Below are positions 1 to 6,494 of a stretch of 9,945 nt of DNA, piece by piece. Position 1 is the stretch's first letter. Every line of letters starts with the position of its first letter. The notes below the pieces were generated by a model, which was not told the origin of the DNA, searched no databases, and worked only from the letters and a program-made list of their open reading frames with translations. The position numbers and the translations under genes are program-made. Source of the stretch: Undibacterium sp. (lineage in GTDB: Bacteria; Pseudomonadota; Gammaproteobacteria; Burkholderiales; Burkholderiaceae_D); the NCBI GenBank assembly GCA_019752975.1, contig JAIELM010000384.1:1-9945 (forward strand), given 5' to 3'.

Positions 1-592
1 AGTTCATGCTCACGCCTAACTTTTTCCAGCCATCAATTGACTTGATAACTAGTTCGACAGGCATAGCATCTAAAACTTCATTACCTAACACAACACCTGA
101 AAAGGCTTCTGGCATGCTTGATAACCAGATCACTTGTGGAAAATCTTTTAGCAGTACTTCTTGTCTTGCTTTGAGTTCTCCGGACAATTCCACGATAAAA
201 TAGCGGTCTAGTGGGAAATTTGAACGCTGGCACTCAGACAGGATGTCAAAAGCTAATTTTCCTGAGCCCGCACCAAACTCCATAATCTGTTTGGACGTTT
301 GCTGTAAAAAGCTCTGAAGAATCTGCGCGATACTGGCACCAAACAATGAACTCATTTCAGGTGCGGTGGTAAAGTCACCTTGCGCGCCGAGCTTAGTCGC
401 GCCGCCGCTGTAATAGCCATATTGGGGTGTATACAGCGCCAGTTCCATGTAGCGAGCAAAAGAGATCACGCCGCCGTTGGCTGCAATGTCAGCACGAATG
501 ATTTTTTGTAAAGTGTGTGAAGAATCTAATGCCTCTGCGCTTGGTATTGGTAGAGACAAGGTCTGGTGAGTCGTGAGATTTAATTTTTGCAT
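1..592 (-). CDS. MidA/NDUFAF7-type class I SAM-dependent methyltransferase (N-terminal half, partial)
   Basis: The reading frame opens at an ATG at 592 and stays open to the left edge, giving 197 residues. The family (Methyltransf_28) is usually about 380-400 residues, so roughly half is visible. Seen in the sequence: an N-terminal segment rich in family-typical residues (ARYME at 46-50, YGYYSGG at 58-64, GDFTTAPE at 72-79), the SAM-binding glycine motif EFGAGSGKLA at 105-114, and the hallmark GNEVLDAMPVE at 170-180. Eukaryotic NDUFAF7 methylates an arginine of a complex I subunit; the substrate of bacterial homologues is not settled, so no specific target is claimed. The gene is divergent from the SDR gene at 680. 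There is no clear Shine-Dalgarno sequence before the ATG, but the start fits the family N-terminus and no better in-frame start is near. Family assignment is strong; the exact role is open. Confidence 0.9.
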   Translation of the reverse strand, partial: MQKLNLTTHQTLSLPIPSAEALDSSHTLQKIIRADIAANGGVISFARYMELALYTPQYGYYSGGATKLGAQGDFTTAPEMSSLFGASIAQILQSFLQQTSKQIMEFGAGSGKLAFDILSECQRSNFPLDRYFIVELSGELKARQEVLLKDFPQVIWLSSMPEAFSGVVLGNEVLDAMPVELVIKSIDGWKKLGVSMN

Positions 593-597
593 ACGGC

Positions 598-650
598 ATT
601 GTATTAAAAACTGGGGGATTTCCCCATAAAAAGACAGATATTTTTAGAAT
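598..650. promoter_or_regulatory. Short divergent promoter region with a small dyad
   Basis: The 87-bp gap between the two divergent genes must hold both promoters if neither is read through. A 5-bp dyad TGGGG-N5-CCCCA lies at 612-626. A minus-strand TACAAT (603-598) would place transcription start almost on the ATG at 592. A plus-strand TAGAAT (645-650) could serve the SDR gene. Neither hexamer has a good -35 at normal spacing, so these are weak pattern calls only. Confidence 0.3.
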
Positions 651-679
651 AGTTTGGAAAAGTTTAGGTCATCACATTT

Positions 680-1459
680 ATGAATCCAGCAAAAATACCT
701 TCACGTGTCGCTTTGGTCACGGGCGCAGCCAAGCGCCTGGGGCGCCATATCGCCATCATGCTGGCGCAGCGTGGCTGGGACATTGTGGTGCATTACGGCG
801 CCTCACAATCAGAAGCGCAGCAAGTCGTTGCCGAGATACAGGCGCATGGCCAACACGCTATCGCGTTGCCAGCCAATTTGGCCGATGAGGAACAAGTGCG
901 CGGCTTACTAGCTCAGGCATTGTTGGCGTTCGGACGAGTAGATTGTGTAGTGAATAATGCTTCGCTTTTTGATGCGGATACAGCACATGACTTTTCGCAA
1001 CAGAAATTGGATCAACATATGCATGTGAACCTGATGGCACCCGTGCTGTTGGCTCAGGGGCTTTATCAAGCGACAGCTCATGGGCGACAAGCTTGCATCA
1101 TCAACATTCTGGATCAAAAATTATATAACCTTAATCCTGACTATTTGTCCTATACCTTATCCAAAGCGGCGCTACAATGTGCTACCACCACATTAGCACA
1201 AGCCTTAGCGCCGCGAGTAAGGGTGGTCGGTCTCGCGCCCGGATTGTCCTTGCGTTCGGGTGAGCAAAGTGAAAGTGATTTTCAGATAGCACACCAAATG
1301 ACTCCGCTGGGCAAATCAAGTAGTCCTGACGACATCGCCCATACCGTGTGTTTTATCGCAGACAGTCCCGCCATTACGGGAACGACGATTGTGGTCGATG
1401 GTGGACAACACTTGATTCCCACAGCGCGCGACGTGATGTTTTTGGCGAAAGCTGAATAG
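680..1459 (+). CDS. SDR-family pteridine/dihydromonapterin reductase (FolM/PTR1-like)
   Basis: A 259-residue short-chain dehydrogenase/reductase. The N-terminal cofactor motif is TGAAKRLG at 14-21, the TGxxxRxG variant typical of NADPH-dependent pteridine reductases rather than the usual TGxxxGxG. NNAS is at 92-95. The catalytic site reads D145, Y158, K162: an aspartate (in IINILD) stands where classical SDRs have serine, as in Leishmania PTR1, with YTLSK giving the Tyr and Lys. APG at 186-188 and VVDGGQ near the C-terminus are normal SDR features. FolM of E. coli reduces dihydromonapterin and, weakly, dihydrofolate. The neighbour folB makes the same kind of pterin intermediate, which supports a pterin substrate. 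Only a weak AGG (666-668) lies before the ATG. A plain SDR of other specificity is the alternative, but the Asp and Arg signatures make it less likely. Confidence 0.85.
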   Translation: MNPAKIPSRVALVTGAAKRLGRHIAIMLAQRGWDIVVHYGASQSEAQQVVAEIQAHGQHAIALPANLADEEQVRGLLAQALLAFGRVDCVVNNASLFDADTAHDFSQQKLDQHMHVNLMAPVLLAQGLYQATAHGRQACIINILDQKLYNLNPDYLSYTLSKAALQCATTTLAQALAPRVRVVGLAPGLSLRSGEQSESDFQIAHQMTPLGKSSSPDDIAHTVCFIADSPAITGTTIVVDGGQHLIPTARDVMFLAKAE

Positions 1460-1482
1460 ATTTCGAAGAATTTTGAAGCAAT

Positions 1483-1599
1483 AAGACCTCGCAATACAAC
1501 CGCACAGAGGTAGGGAGAAAGACAGGAAGATCAACATACCGAACTCGTATTTCTCTTATTCTTTCTCATTAACTCTGTATCGCTGTGTTGAGCGGTCTT
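1483..1599. repeat. 117-bp imperfect palindrome between the SDR gene and folB
   Basis: Two 40-base arms, 1483-1522 and 1560-1599, are inverted copies of each other with no gaps and about 70% identity by hand alignment. The arms begin AAGACC and end GAGAAAGA when each is read inward. The spacer (1523-1559) is 37 bases. The arm contains CACAGAG-type purine-rich sequence and resembles the left part of the repeat at 8533-8699 (shared AAGACCTC followed by CAA). It could fold as a long hairpin in the transcript and may be a decayed miniature element. No coding frame crosses it convincingly. folB starts 21 bases after it. Confidence 0.65.
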
Positions 1600-1619
1600 G
1601 ATTTTTTTAACGGACATTT

Positions 1620-2018
1620 ATGTTATCCATACTCCACCATCCACAGCTTGCCGATTGTCGTCGTTTGTTTTTGCGCGACTATGAAGTCTCAATAAATATC
1701 GGCGTTCATGAATTTGAAAAAAAAGGCGAGCAACGTGTCTTGATCAATGTTGATCTCTACATTCCTTTGGCGCAGTCTACCCCCAAAGAGGATCAGCTCA
1801 ATGAAGTCGTGGATTACGATTTTATGCGCAGCACGATCGCCGCACGCATGGCACAAGGACATGTGCATTTGCAAGAAACTCTGTGCGACGATGTTGCCAA
1901 AATCATGTTGGCGCACCCGCTAGTCAAGGCGGTGCGCGTCTCCACTATGAAGCCAGATGTGTATCCTGATTGTGTCGGTGTCGGTGTCGAAGTTTTTCAA
2001 ATTAAGGCAGAAGCATAA
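1620..2018 (+). CDS. folB: Dihydroneopterin aldolase FolB
   Basis: A 132-residue protein of the FolB/FolX fold. FolB cleaves 7,8-dihydroneopterin to 6-hydroxymethyl-7,8-dihydropterin and glycolaldehyde in folate synthesis, in the cytoplasm as an octamer. Seen: IGVHEFE at 27-33 (the family IGV-x-x-x-E motif), VVDYDFM at 63-69 with the conserved Tyr66, [10 protein letters not shown] at 84-93 with Glu86, and [10 protein letters not shown] at 108-117 carrying Lys111 at the position of the catalytic lysine. Length is slightly above the usual 115-125 because of an N-terminal extension of about 13 residues; the frame has no nearer methionine before the conserved core. The stop codon shares one base with the ttcA start (TAATG). 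FolX, the epimerase paralogue, is the alternative, but the residues fit an aldolase. Confidence 0.92.
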   Translation: MLSILHHPQLADCRRLFLRDYEVSINIGVHEFEKKGEQRVLINVDLYIPLAQSTPKEDQLNEVVDYDFMRSTIAARMAQGHVHLQETLCDDVAKIMLAHPLVKAVRVSTMKPDVYPDCVGVGVEVFQIKAEA

Positions 2019-2941
2019 TGCAAGCAGTGACTATTCCACCAGTTAACACCAGCCTAAAGTCAATTGAAAAAATCACCTATGAAAATAATAAACTGCACAA
2101 ACGCTTGTGCCGTTTAGTGGGGCAAGCGATAGGCGATTTCAACATGATAGAGGAGGGCGATAAAGTCATGGTTTGCCTCTCCGGTGGCAAAGACAGTTAC
2201 GCGTTGTTGGATATTTTGATGAGCTTGCGTGAGCGTGCGCCGATTAATTTTGAGATCATCGCCGTCAACCTAGATCAAAAGCAACCGAATTTTCCCGACC
2301 ATATTTTGCCTGCGTATTTGGAAAAACTCGGTGTGCCTTTTCACATAGAAAATCAAGATACCTATAGCATCGTTAAGCGTCTTATCCCAGAAGGTAAGAC
2401 CACGTGTTCGCTTTGTTCACGTTTACGTCGTGGTATCTTGTATCGTGTTGCCGATGAGCTCGGCGCGACCAAAATCGCTCTTGGTCATCACCGTGACGAT
2501 ATTATGGAAACCTTCTTCTTGAATATGTTTTTTGGTGGCAAACTGAAAGGCATGCCAGCCAAATTGCAATCAGATGATGGCAAGCATATTGTGATTCGTC
2601 CATTGGCTTATGTGAAGGAGAGTGATACAGAACGCTACGCCGAGGTCAAAAAATTTCCGATTATTCCCTGTGATCTGTGTGGCTCGCAAGAAAATTTACA
2701 GCGCAAACAAATCAAGCAACTCATGCGCGATTGGGATAAAAGTCATCCAGGACGAGTGGATAATATTTTCTCTTCACTCTCCACCGTCGTGCCTTCGCAC
2801 TTAATGGATAAAGATTTGTTTGGTTTCACTGGCTTAGCGCCAACCGGCGTAGCGGATGCCAATGGAGACAAGGCTTTTGATGAAGAGCCTTGTGCTGTGC
2901 CGACTACGGGTGTGATTAACTTGTTTTTGAATTCGGATTAG
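2018..2941 (+). CDS. ttcA: tRNA 2-thiocytidine(32) synthetase TtcA
   Basis: A 307-residue cytoplasmic enzyme that installs 2-thiocytidine at position 32 of some tRNAs, using ATP to activate the base and a [4Fe-4S] cluster to deliver sulfur. Seen: the PP-loop ATPase motif SGGKDS at 55-60, the CSLC pair (Cys130, Cys133), the GHHRDD motif at 156-161, and PCDLCGSQ at 217-224 with Cys218 and Cys221. In TtcA three cysteines, two from CxxC and one from the later motif, hold the cluster; all candidate ligands are present. The length is normal for the family. The C-terminal 35 residues are variable and probably disordered. AAGG at 2004-2007 precedes the ATG by ten bases, and the ATG overlaps the folB stop, so translational coupling is likely. 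Identification is secure. Confidence 0.97.
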   Translation: MQAVTIPPVNTSLKSIEKITYENNKLHKRLCRLVGQAIGDFNMIEEGDKVMVCLSGGKDSYALLDILMSLRERAPINFEIIAVNLDQKQPNFPDHILPAYLEKLGVPFHIENQDTYSIVKRLIPEGKTTCSLCSRLRRGILYRVADELGATKIALGHHRDDIMETFFLNMFFGGKLKGMPAKLQSDDGKHIVIRPLAYVKESDTERYAEVKKFPIIPCDLCGSQENLQRKQIKQLMRDWDKSHPGRVDNIFSSLSTVVPSHLMDKDLFGFTGLAPTGVADANGDKAFDEEPCAVPTTGVINLFLNSD

Positions 2942-2991
2942 TCTAATAGGGACGCGGCGTGATTTTATTTTCCCATGGTTGAAGATATGGT

Positions 2992-3050
2992 GTCGATTTG
3001 CCGATCAAAATATAAGCGAGAGTGCATTAAATTTTGACGGCCTTATCGAC
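2992..3050. terminator. Imperfect palindrome between convergent genes, possible bidirectional terminator
   Basis: Outer arms GTCGAT (2992-2997) and ATCGAC (3045-3050), middle arms GCCG (3000-3003) and CGGC (3038-3041), inner arms TCAAAAT (3005-3011) and ATTTTGA (3031-3037) pair in register, with one bulged A and a small internal loop. Three more pairs are possible inside. Seventeen to twenty base pairs close a loop of about 13-19 bases. It sits between the 3' ends of ttcA and the cyclophilin gene, where a shared terminator is expected, but neither side has a clean run of T, so intrinsic termination is uncertain. Confidence 0.45.
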
Positions 3051-3079
3051 GATTAATAAACACCCCAGCTACGCCTTAC

Positions 3080-3895
3080 TTATTCCATGCGCACTGGAAT
3101 CTCGACATCACACACACTAAAATCCGCGCCTTTTTCTTCGCGTTTTTTTGCGATCAATAACTTCAAAGTAGCATTGGATGGCAATGTGATTTTTGGGCGT
3201 TCCGCTATTGGAATATCACCCATCACGCGCACTGTTTGCATGACGTCCGCTTGTTTGGGTGGTTCGCCTAGATTCAGTTTTAAGAGCACGTCCATCCCCA
3301 CCACTACTTTACCGAACACTGTGTAATCCTTATCCAAGCGACGCGTTGCGGCGAGCATAAAATAGATTTCACTATTTGCGCTGTCTTTTGCTTCACCTCG
3401 CCCCATACCGACTACACCGGGGCAATGCGCGCCCCAAGCTCTGATATTACCGTGACTCTTAAGTAGTTCATCACTGATCGCCGTCGCTTGAAAGGGCACG
3501 CTACCTAAGAACCCGCTGGCACTATCGCTACTTCGATTGGCGAGAATTTCACTAGTGTCAGCCTTGTGTTTAAACATCATTTCAGGTGGGAGATTGGGGT
3601 GTTGTGAGGTGCCACCATCTTTATTGTTTGGATTTCCACTCTGCGCGACAAAGTTGGCAATCACGCGATGAAATTGCAAGCCATCGTAGACCTTTTCGCG
3701 TGCTAAAAGCTTGACCCGTTCTACTGATTTTGGTGCCAATTCAGGTCGCATTTCTATGACGATTTGACCTTTGCTGCTAGTGATCACTAGTGTGTTTTCT
3801 GGATCTAGCTTGCGTTCAAGTTCTTGTGCGTTAGCATTCGCGAAAAGTACAATTGTCGTCCAAAGGAGTGGCTTTAATAGGGGCATCAGAGACAT
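3080..3895 (-). CDS. Secreted cyclophilin-type peptidyl-prolyl cis-trans isomerase
   Basis: A 271-residue protein expected in the periplasm, where it would isomerise Xaa-Pro bonds during folding. The N-terminus is a signal peptide: hydrophobic core at about 5-19 and an A-N-A cleavage site before Gln24. The cyclophilin domain follows: TSSKGQIVIEM at 39-49, the active-site motif FHRVIANFVAQSGNP at 75-89 with the catalytic Arg77, GVVGMGRG at 160-167, and YTVFGKVVVGMDVL at 191-204. Bacterial cyclophilins of this class are often 165-190 residues. This one carries extra sequence at about 95-150 and a C-terminal extension of about 40 residues. Two cysteines, Cys158 and Cys262, remain after export. 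A GGAA lies seven bases before the ATG on the minus strand. Family certain; partner proteins unknown. Confidence 0.92.
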   Translation of the reverse strand: MSLMPLLKPLLWTTIVLFANANAQELERKLDPENTLVITSSKGQIVIEMRPELAPKSVERVKLLAREKVYDGLQFHRVIANFVAQSGNPNNKDGGTSQHPNLPPEMMFKHKADTSEILANRSSDSASGFLGSVPFQATAISDELLKSHGNIRAWGAHCPGVVGMGRGEAKDSANSEIYFMLAATRRLDKDYTVFGKVVVGMDVLLKLNLGEPPKQADVMQTVRVMGDIPIAERPKITLPSNATLKLLIAKKREEKGADFSVCDVEIPVRME

Positions 3896-4329
3896 AGCGT
3901 TATTCCGATTTTGAGTGGTTGAGTGATCGTATTTATCAAAGGATGGTAACTTATCTAGAGCATTTGTAGTGCATTTCTATGACAGTCATGACGCTCAAAA
4001 TTATCCACTAGTAGAGACCTTTACACAATCTATTGCGAGGTCAAATTTTGAGTCTGCGAAGTTGCTAGTACGGCCTATAGCTGTGTTGTTAGAGTCTCTT
4101 ATTTCGGGGCGATTGCTCATTAAAGATGCAAGTAAGAAGCAGGTCAGAGGTAAGTAAACTATCCTCTTTATTTTTCAAAAAATAAATTCGACAATTTACC
4201 GATAACAGCTAGATCGATTTTAAGTTGTGCTAATACCGTTCAGGCTTGAACTCATGTCGGTATATTCGTATTTCGTCGCATCACTGCTAGAAAAAGAGAG
4301 CAAGCTTTATAATGATCGCTCATCATTTA

Positions 4330-4345
4330 CACGGTAAAAACCGTG
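4330..4345. repeat. Perfect 6-bp dyad upstream of the tandem repeats
   Basis: CACGGT at 4330-4335 and ACCGTG at 4340-4345 form a perfect inverted repeat around AAAA. It ends ten bases before the first of the tandem 9-mers. It is not followed by T residues, so it does not look like a terminator; an operator half or accessory regulator site is the simpler reading. Confidence 0.4.
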
Positions 4346-4353
4346 CCCGATTA

Positions 4354-4396
4354 CTGTCAAATTAATGTCAAATTATCGTCAAATTAACACTAATAT
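4354..4396 (+). promoter_or_regulatory. Three tandem response-regulator-type repeats with adjacent -10
   Basis: The 9-mer GTCAAATTA occurs three times without a mismatch at 4356-4364, 4367-4375 and 4378-4386, an exact 11-bp period. OmpR/PhoB-family response regulators bind tandem direct repeats of this period as head-to-tail dimers. The first two copies, starting at C4354, match the E. coli Pho-box pattern (CTGTCA, AT-rich spacer, TGTCA) at most positions. A TAATAT at 4391-4396 begins four bases after the last repeat and could be the -10, with the repeats replacing the -35 as in activator-dependent promoters. The identity of the regulator is inferred only from architecture. Confidence 0.6.
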
Positions 4397-4402
4397 TTCT
4401 TG

Positions 4403-4439
4403 TGTGGATATCATGATGTGCTGCATAATCATTTCCACA
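4403..4439 (+). other. Possible leader stem-loop in the operon 5' UTR
   Basis: TGTGGA at 4403-4408 pairs with TCCACA at 4434-4439, and inside it ATGAT (4413-4417) pairs with ATCAT (4428-4432), giving eleven base pairs around a 10-base loop with one internal loop. It starts just downstream of the proposed -10 and ends 40 bases before the ATG. It may simply stabilise the transcript; no known riboswitch was recognised. Confidence 0.3.
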
Positions 4440-4478
4440 AAAAATCTTCTTAAAAATTAACAAAAGATAGGAATTCAT

Positions 4479-5174
4479 ATGACCACTTCTGCTTTGTCTG
4501 TACTGACTCAATTATTTATGGAGCCTAGCAAGGCTTTTGTTGAAATCAAAGAGCGGCCTAGGCTGCTCTTTGCCTTATGTTTAATCACTATTCCTGCGAC
4601 GCTGATTTTTCTTTGGTATGCCAATACCATCGATTTTGCTTGGTGGCATGAGGATATGATGAGCAATATGCCTGCCAACATGAATGCCGAACAACGCGCT
4701 GTTGTCGGCGGTATGTACACACAAAATATGTTGACCTATGGCGGCTTAGGTGGAATTTTGCTTGGTACGCCCATCCTTTTGGCGGTGACAGCGCTGTATT
4801 TTTTAATCGCTTCCAAAGTCTTAGGTTCTTCTATTCCTTATGGTAAATGGTTTTCCTTTGCCACTTGGACGGCAATGCCAGGCTTACTAGTACTGCCACT
4901 AATGATTTTGCAAATTGTCTCTAGCCATGGGCGGGTTTCGTCGGGTGACTTAAATATGCTTTCCTTAAATTTCCTTACCGTGCATTTACCTATGAACCAT
5001 CCTATGGCGGGGCCTTTAAATAGCTTAAGTTTGACGACATTTTTGACTATCTTTCTAGCTTATGTTGGCCTAAAAGTGTGGACAGGTCGTAGTGCTTTGG
5101 CCTGCGCCACGACCAGTATTCTCCCCTATGCAGTCATCTTTGGTGGATGGTTTGCATCGGCTGCTTTTAAATAA
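4479..5174 (+). CDS. Yip1-family inner-membrane protein (YknW-like), first gene of the export operon
   Basis: A 231-residue membrane protein with about five predicted membrane segments at roughly 28-47, 87-111, 125-147, 180-200 and 206-229, a layout typical of bacterial Yip1-domain proteins. The N-terminal stretch ending FMEPSKAFVEIKERPR (13-28) is the family's characteristic cytoplasmic lead-in. The loop between the first two segments is methionine- and asparagine-rich (59-72). AGGA at 4469-4472 precedes the ATG by six bases. The adaptor gene follows at once, so one transcript is likely. In Bacillus subtilis the Yip1-domain protein YknW stands before the adaptor, ATPase and permease YknXYZ and helps assemble that complex; the same order here suggests an assembly or accessory role. 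No enzymatic motif was seen. The family call rests on topology, the N-terminal motif and context. Confidence 0.75.
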   Translation: MTTSALSVLTQLFMEPSKAFVEIKERPRLLFALCLITIPATLIFLWYANTIDFAWWHEDMMSNMPANMNAEQRAVVGGMYTQNMLTYGGLGGILLGTPILLAVTALYFLIASKVLGSSIPYGKWFSFATWTAMPGLLVLPLMILQIVSSHGRVSSGDLNMLSLNFLTVHLPMNHPMAGPLNSLSLTTFLTIFLAYVGLKVWTGRSALACATTSILPYAVIFGGWFASAAFK

Positions 5175-5186
5175 TTAGGAATGAAA

Positions 5187-6494
5187 ATGATCAAACGTAA
5201 AACCATAGGCATCTTAGTTGTTGCCGCCGTGATTGCAGTGCCGGTAGTGATGAAGTTCGCTGGCGCTAAACCGAAGATAGAGGTTGAACTAGCTAAGGTG
5301 CAGCAAAAGAGCATACAGCCATCGATTCTGGCTTCGGGTAATTTTGTGTTCCGACAGCAGGTGCAGCTTTCTAGTGAAGTGATTGGCAAGGTGTCTGAGG
5401 TCTTGGTCAAGGAAGGCGATAAAGTGACGCAAGGGCAGGTTCTCTTGCGCCTTGATCCGACGATTATTCGTGCAGAGGTCACGCAACAACAAGCTTCACT
5501 ACGTAGCGCGCAAGTGAATATAGAACGCGCGCAATTGAATGTGGATAGGCAGCAAATCAACACTGAACGTAATCGCCGATTGGTAGCCGATAAATTTATA
5601 GATGCCAGTAAGTATGAAGAATCAGTGCACGTTTTGAATCTCGCTAAGGTGGATTTGAAAAGTACCCGCGAAGGTTTACAGCAGGCCTCTGCTAGTTTAG
5701 ATCAATCATTGAAGCGGTTAGATAAAACCGAAGTCAGGGCGCCGATTAGCGGTACCATTACCTCGGTGCAGATCAAGATCGGCGAGACTGCAGTTGCCAG
5801 TGCTCAGGGTATGGCCGGTTCGGGTTTGATGAGCATTGCCGACGTTGCCAGCATCATGGCTGAAGTGAATGTGGATGAATCGGACGTGGCAAAAGTCGCT
5901 GTGGGACAAAGCGCCAAAGTATTTCCAGCAGCCTTTGACGATCAACCCGTGACGGGGACGGTGGAAGAAGTATCAATGGCACCGCGGGCTAATCTTGCTG
6001 GCGGCTCACAAGGTAAAAGTTATGTCGTTAAATTGCGACTAGACGAAAGTAAAATGGCTTTGCGCACAGGTATGACCTGTCGCGTGGAGATATTAACCGG
6101 TAGTAGTAGTGCGAAAAACGTGCTGCCGATACAAGCGGTTTTGACGGGTAATAGCTCAAGTGATAATGCCAGTGAGAATAAAACGAAAGAAGATAAAGCG
6201 CCAGTCAAAGGCACGGGTCAAGTTTTTACAGTGAAAGACGGCGTCGTATATAAAAAAACTGTCAAGGTCGGGATAGCAGACGATAGTAATCAAGAAATTA
6301 TCTCTGGTCTAAGCGAAGGTGAAACGGTAGTCATAGGGCCAGCACGTATTTTACGTAGTTTGCGTGAGGGCGATAAAGTGGTAGCGAAGGCCGATGCTAA
6401 GGTTGAAGCGAAGGCCGAAGCCAAGTCTGACGCTAAACCTGAAGCTAAGTCTGAAGCTAAGTCTGAAGCTAAGGCGGATGGAAAAACACCGTGA
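5187..6494 (+). CDS. MacA/HlyD-type periplasmic adaptor subunit
   Basis: The protein is 435 residues from this start. An ATG six bases upstream (5181) is in frame, but AGGA at 5177-5180 abuts it and is six bases from the ATG at 5187, so 5187 is preferred. Seen: an N-terminal anchor helix at about 7-26, a first lipoyl half-motif at 67-90 ([19 protein letters not shown]), a glutamine-rich alpha-hairpin at about 95-178, the second lipoyl half with RAPISG at 184-189, a beta-barrel to about 303, and a membrane-proximal domain ending near 398. Adaptors of this kind bridge a MacB-type transporter to an outer-membrane TolC-like channel. The hairpin tip has Arg128 and Leu132 at the spacing of the TolC-docking RLS motif, but Asp139 replaces the serine. 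The C-terminus is a run of [D/E]AKx repeats. No TolC gene is in view. Confidence 0.9.
   Translation: MIKRKTIGILVVAAVIAVPVVMKFAGAKPKIEVELAKVQQKSIQPSILASGNFVFRQQVQLSSEVIGKVSEVLVKEGDKVTQGQVLLRLDPTIIRAEVTQQQASLRSAQVNIERAQLNVDRQQINTERNRRLVADKFIDASKYEESVHVLNLAKVDLKSTREGLQQASASLDQSLKRLDKTEVRAPISGTITSVQIKIGETAVASAQGMAGSGLMSIADVASIMAEVNVDESDVAKVAVGQSAKVFPAAFDDQPVTGTVEEVSMAPRANLAGGSQGKSYVVKLRLDESKMALRTGMTCRVEILTGSSSAKNVLPIQAVLTGNSSSDNASENKTKEDKAPVKGTGQVFTVKDGVVYKKTVKVGIADDSNQEIISGLSEGETVVIGPARILRSLREGDKVVAKADAKVEAKAEAKSDAKPEAKSEAKSEAKADGKTP
6381..6476 (+). repeat. 12-bp in-frame tandem repeat encoding an EAK-rich tail
   Basis: Eight consecutive 12-base units fit in register, of general form GAAGCTAAGtct. 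Units 6441-6452 and 6453-6464 are identical and the next shares nine bases; the earlier units are diverged. They encode four-residue repeats [32 protein letters not shown] at residues 399-430 of the adaptor. Because the unit is a multiple of three, copy-number change would lengthen or shorten the tail without a frameshift. Confidence 0.85.

Larger units (their letters stand above)
3896..4478. other. 583-bp AT-rich divergent intergenic region
   Basis: This gap separates the cyclophilin gene (minus) from the Yip1-led operon (plus). The left half, 3896-4190, shows nothing convincing apart from AT-rich dyads (TTTATTTTT at 4167-4175 against AAAAATAAA at 4178-4186) and a weak 5-bp stem followed by T-rich sequence at 4146-4175. 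A perfect TATAAT at 4308-4313 has no matching -35. A small nested dyad (TACCG/CGGTA, GTTCA/TGAAC) lies at 4234-4262. The right part holds the direct repeats and hairpins listed separately. No supportable gene was found. Confidence 0.6.

Noticed and set aside
3969..4157. A 62-codon plus-strand open frame in the divergent intergenic region
   Set aside because: There is no Shine-Dalgarno sequence, no recognisable motif, and the residue pattern looks random; its end overlaps a weak AT-rich hairpin. It could be checked by conservation, but nothing in the sequence supports a gene.
4146..4175. Stem AGAGG/CCTCT followed by T-rich sequence as an intrinsic terminator
   Set aside because: The stem is only five pairs around a 12-base loop and there is no accepted gene upstream for it to end.
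4308..4313. A perfect TATAAT as the main operon promoter
   Set aside because: No acceptable -35 lies 16-18 bases upstream, and it is 165 bases from the ATG, while the tandem repeats sit nearer the gene with their own possible -10. It may be a secondary promoter at most.
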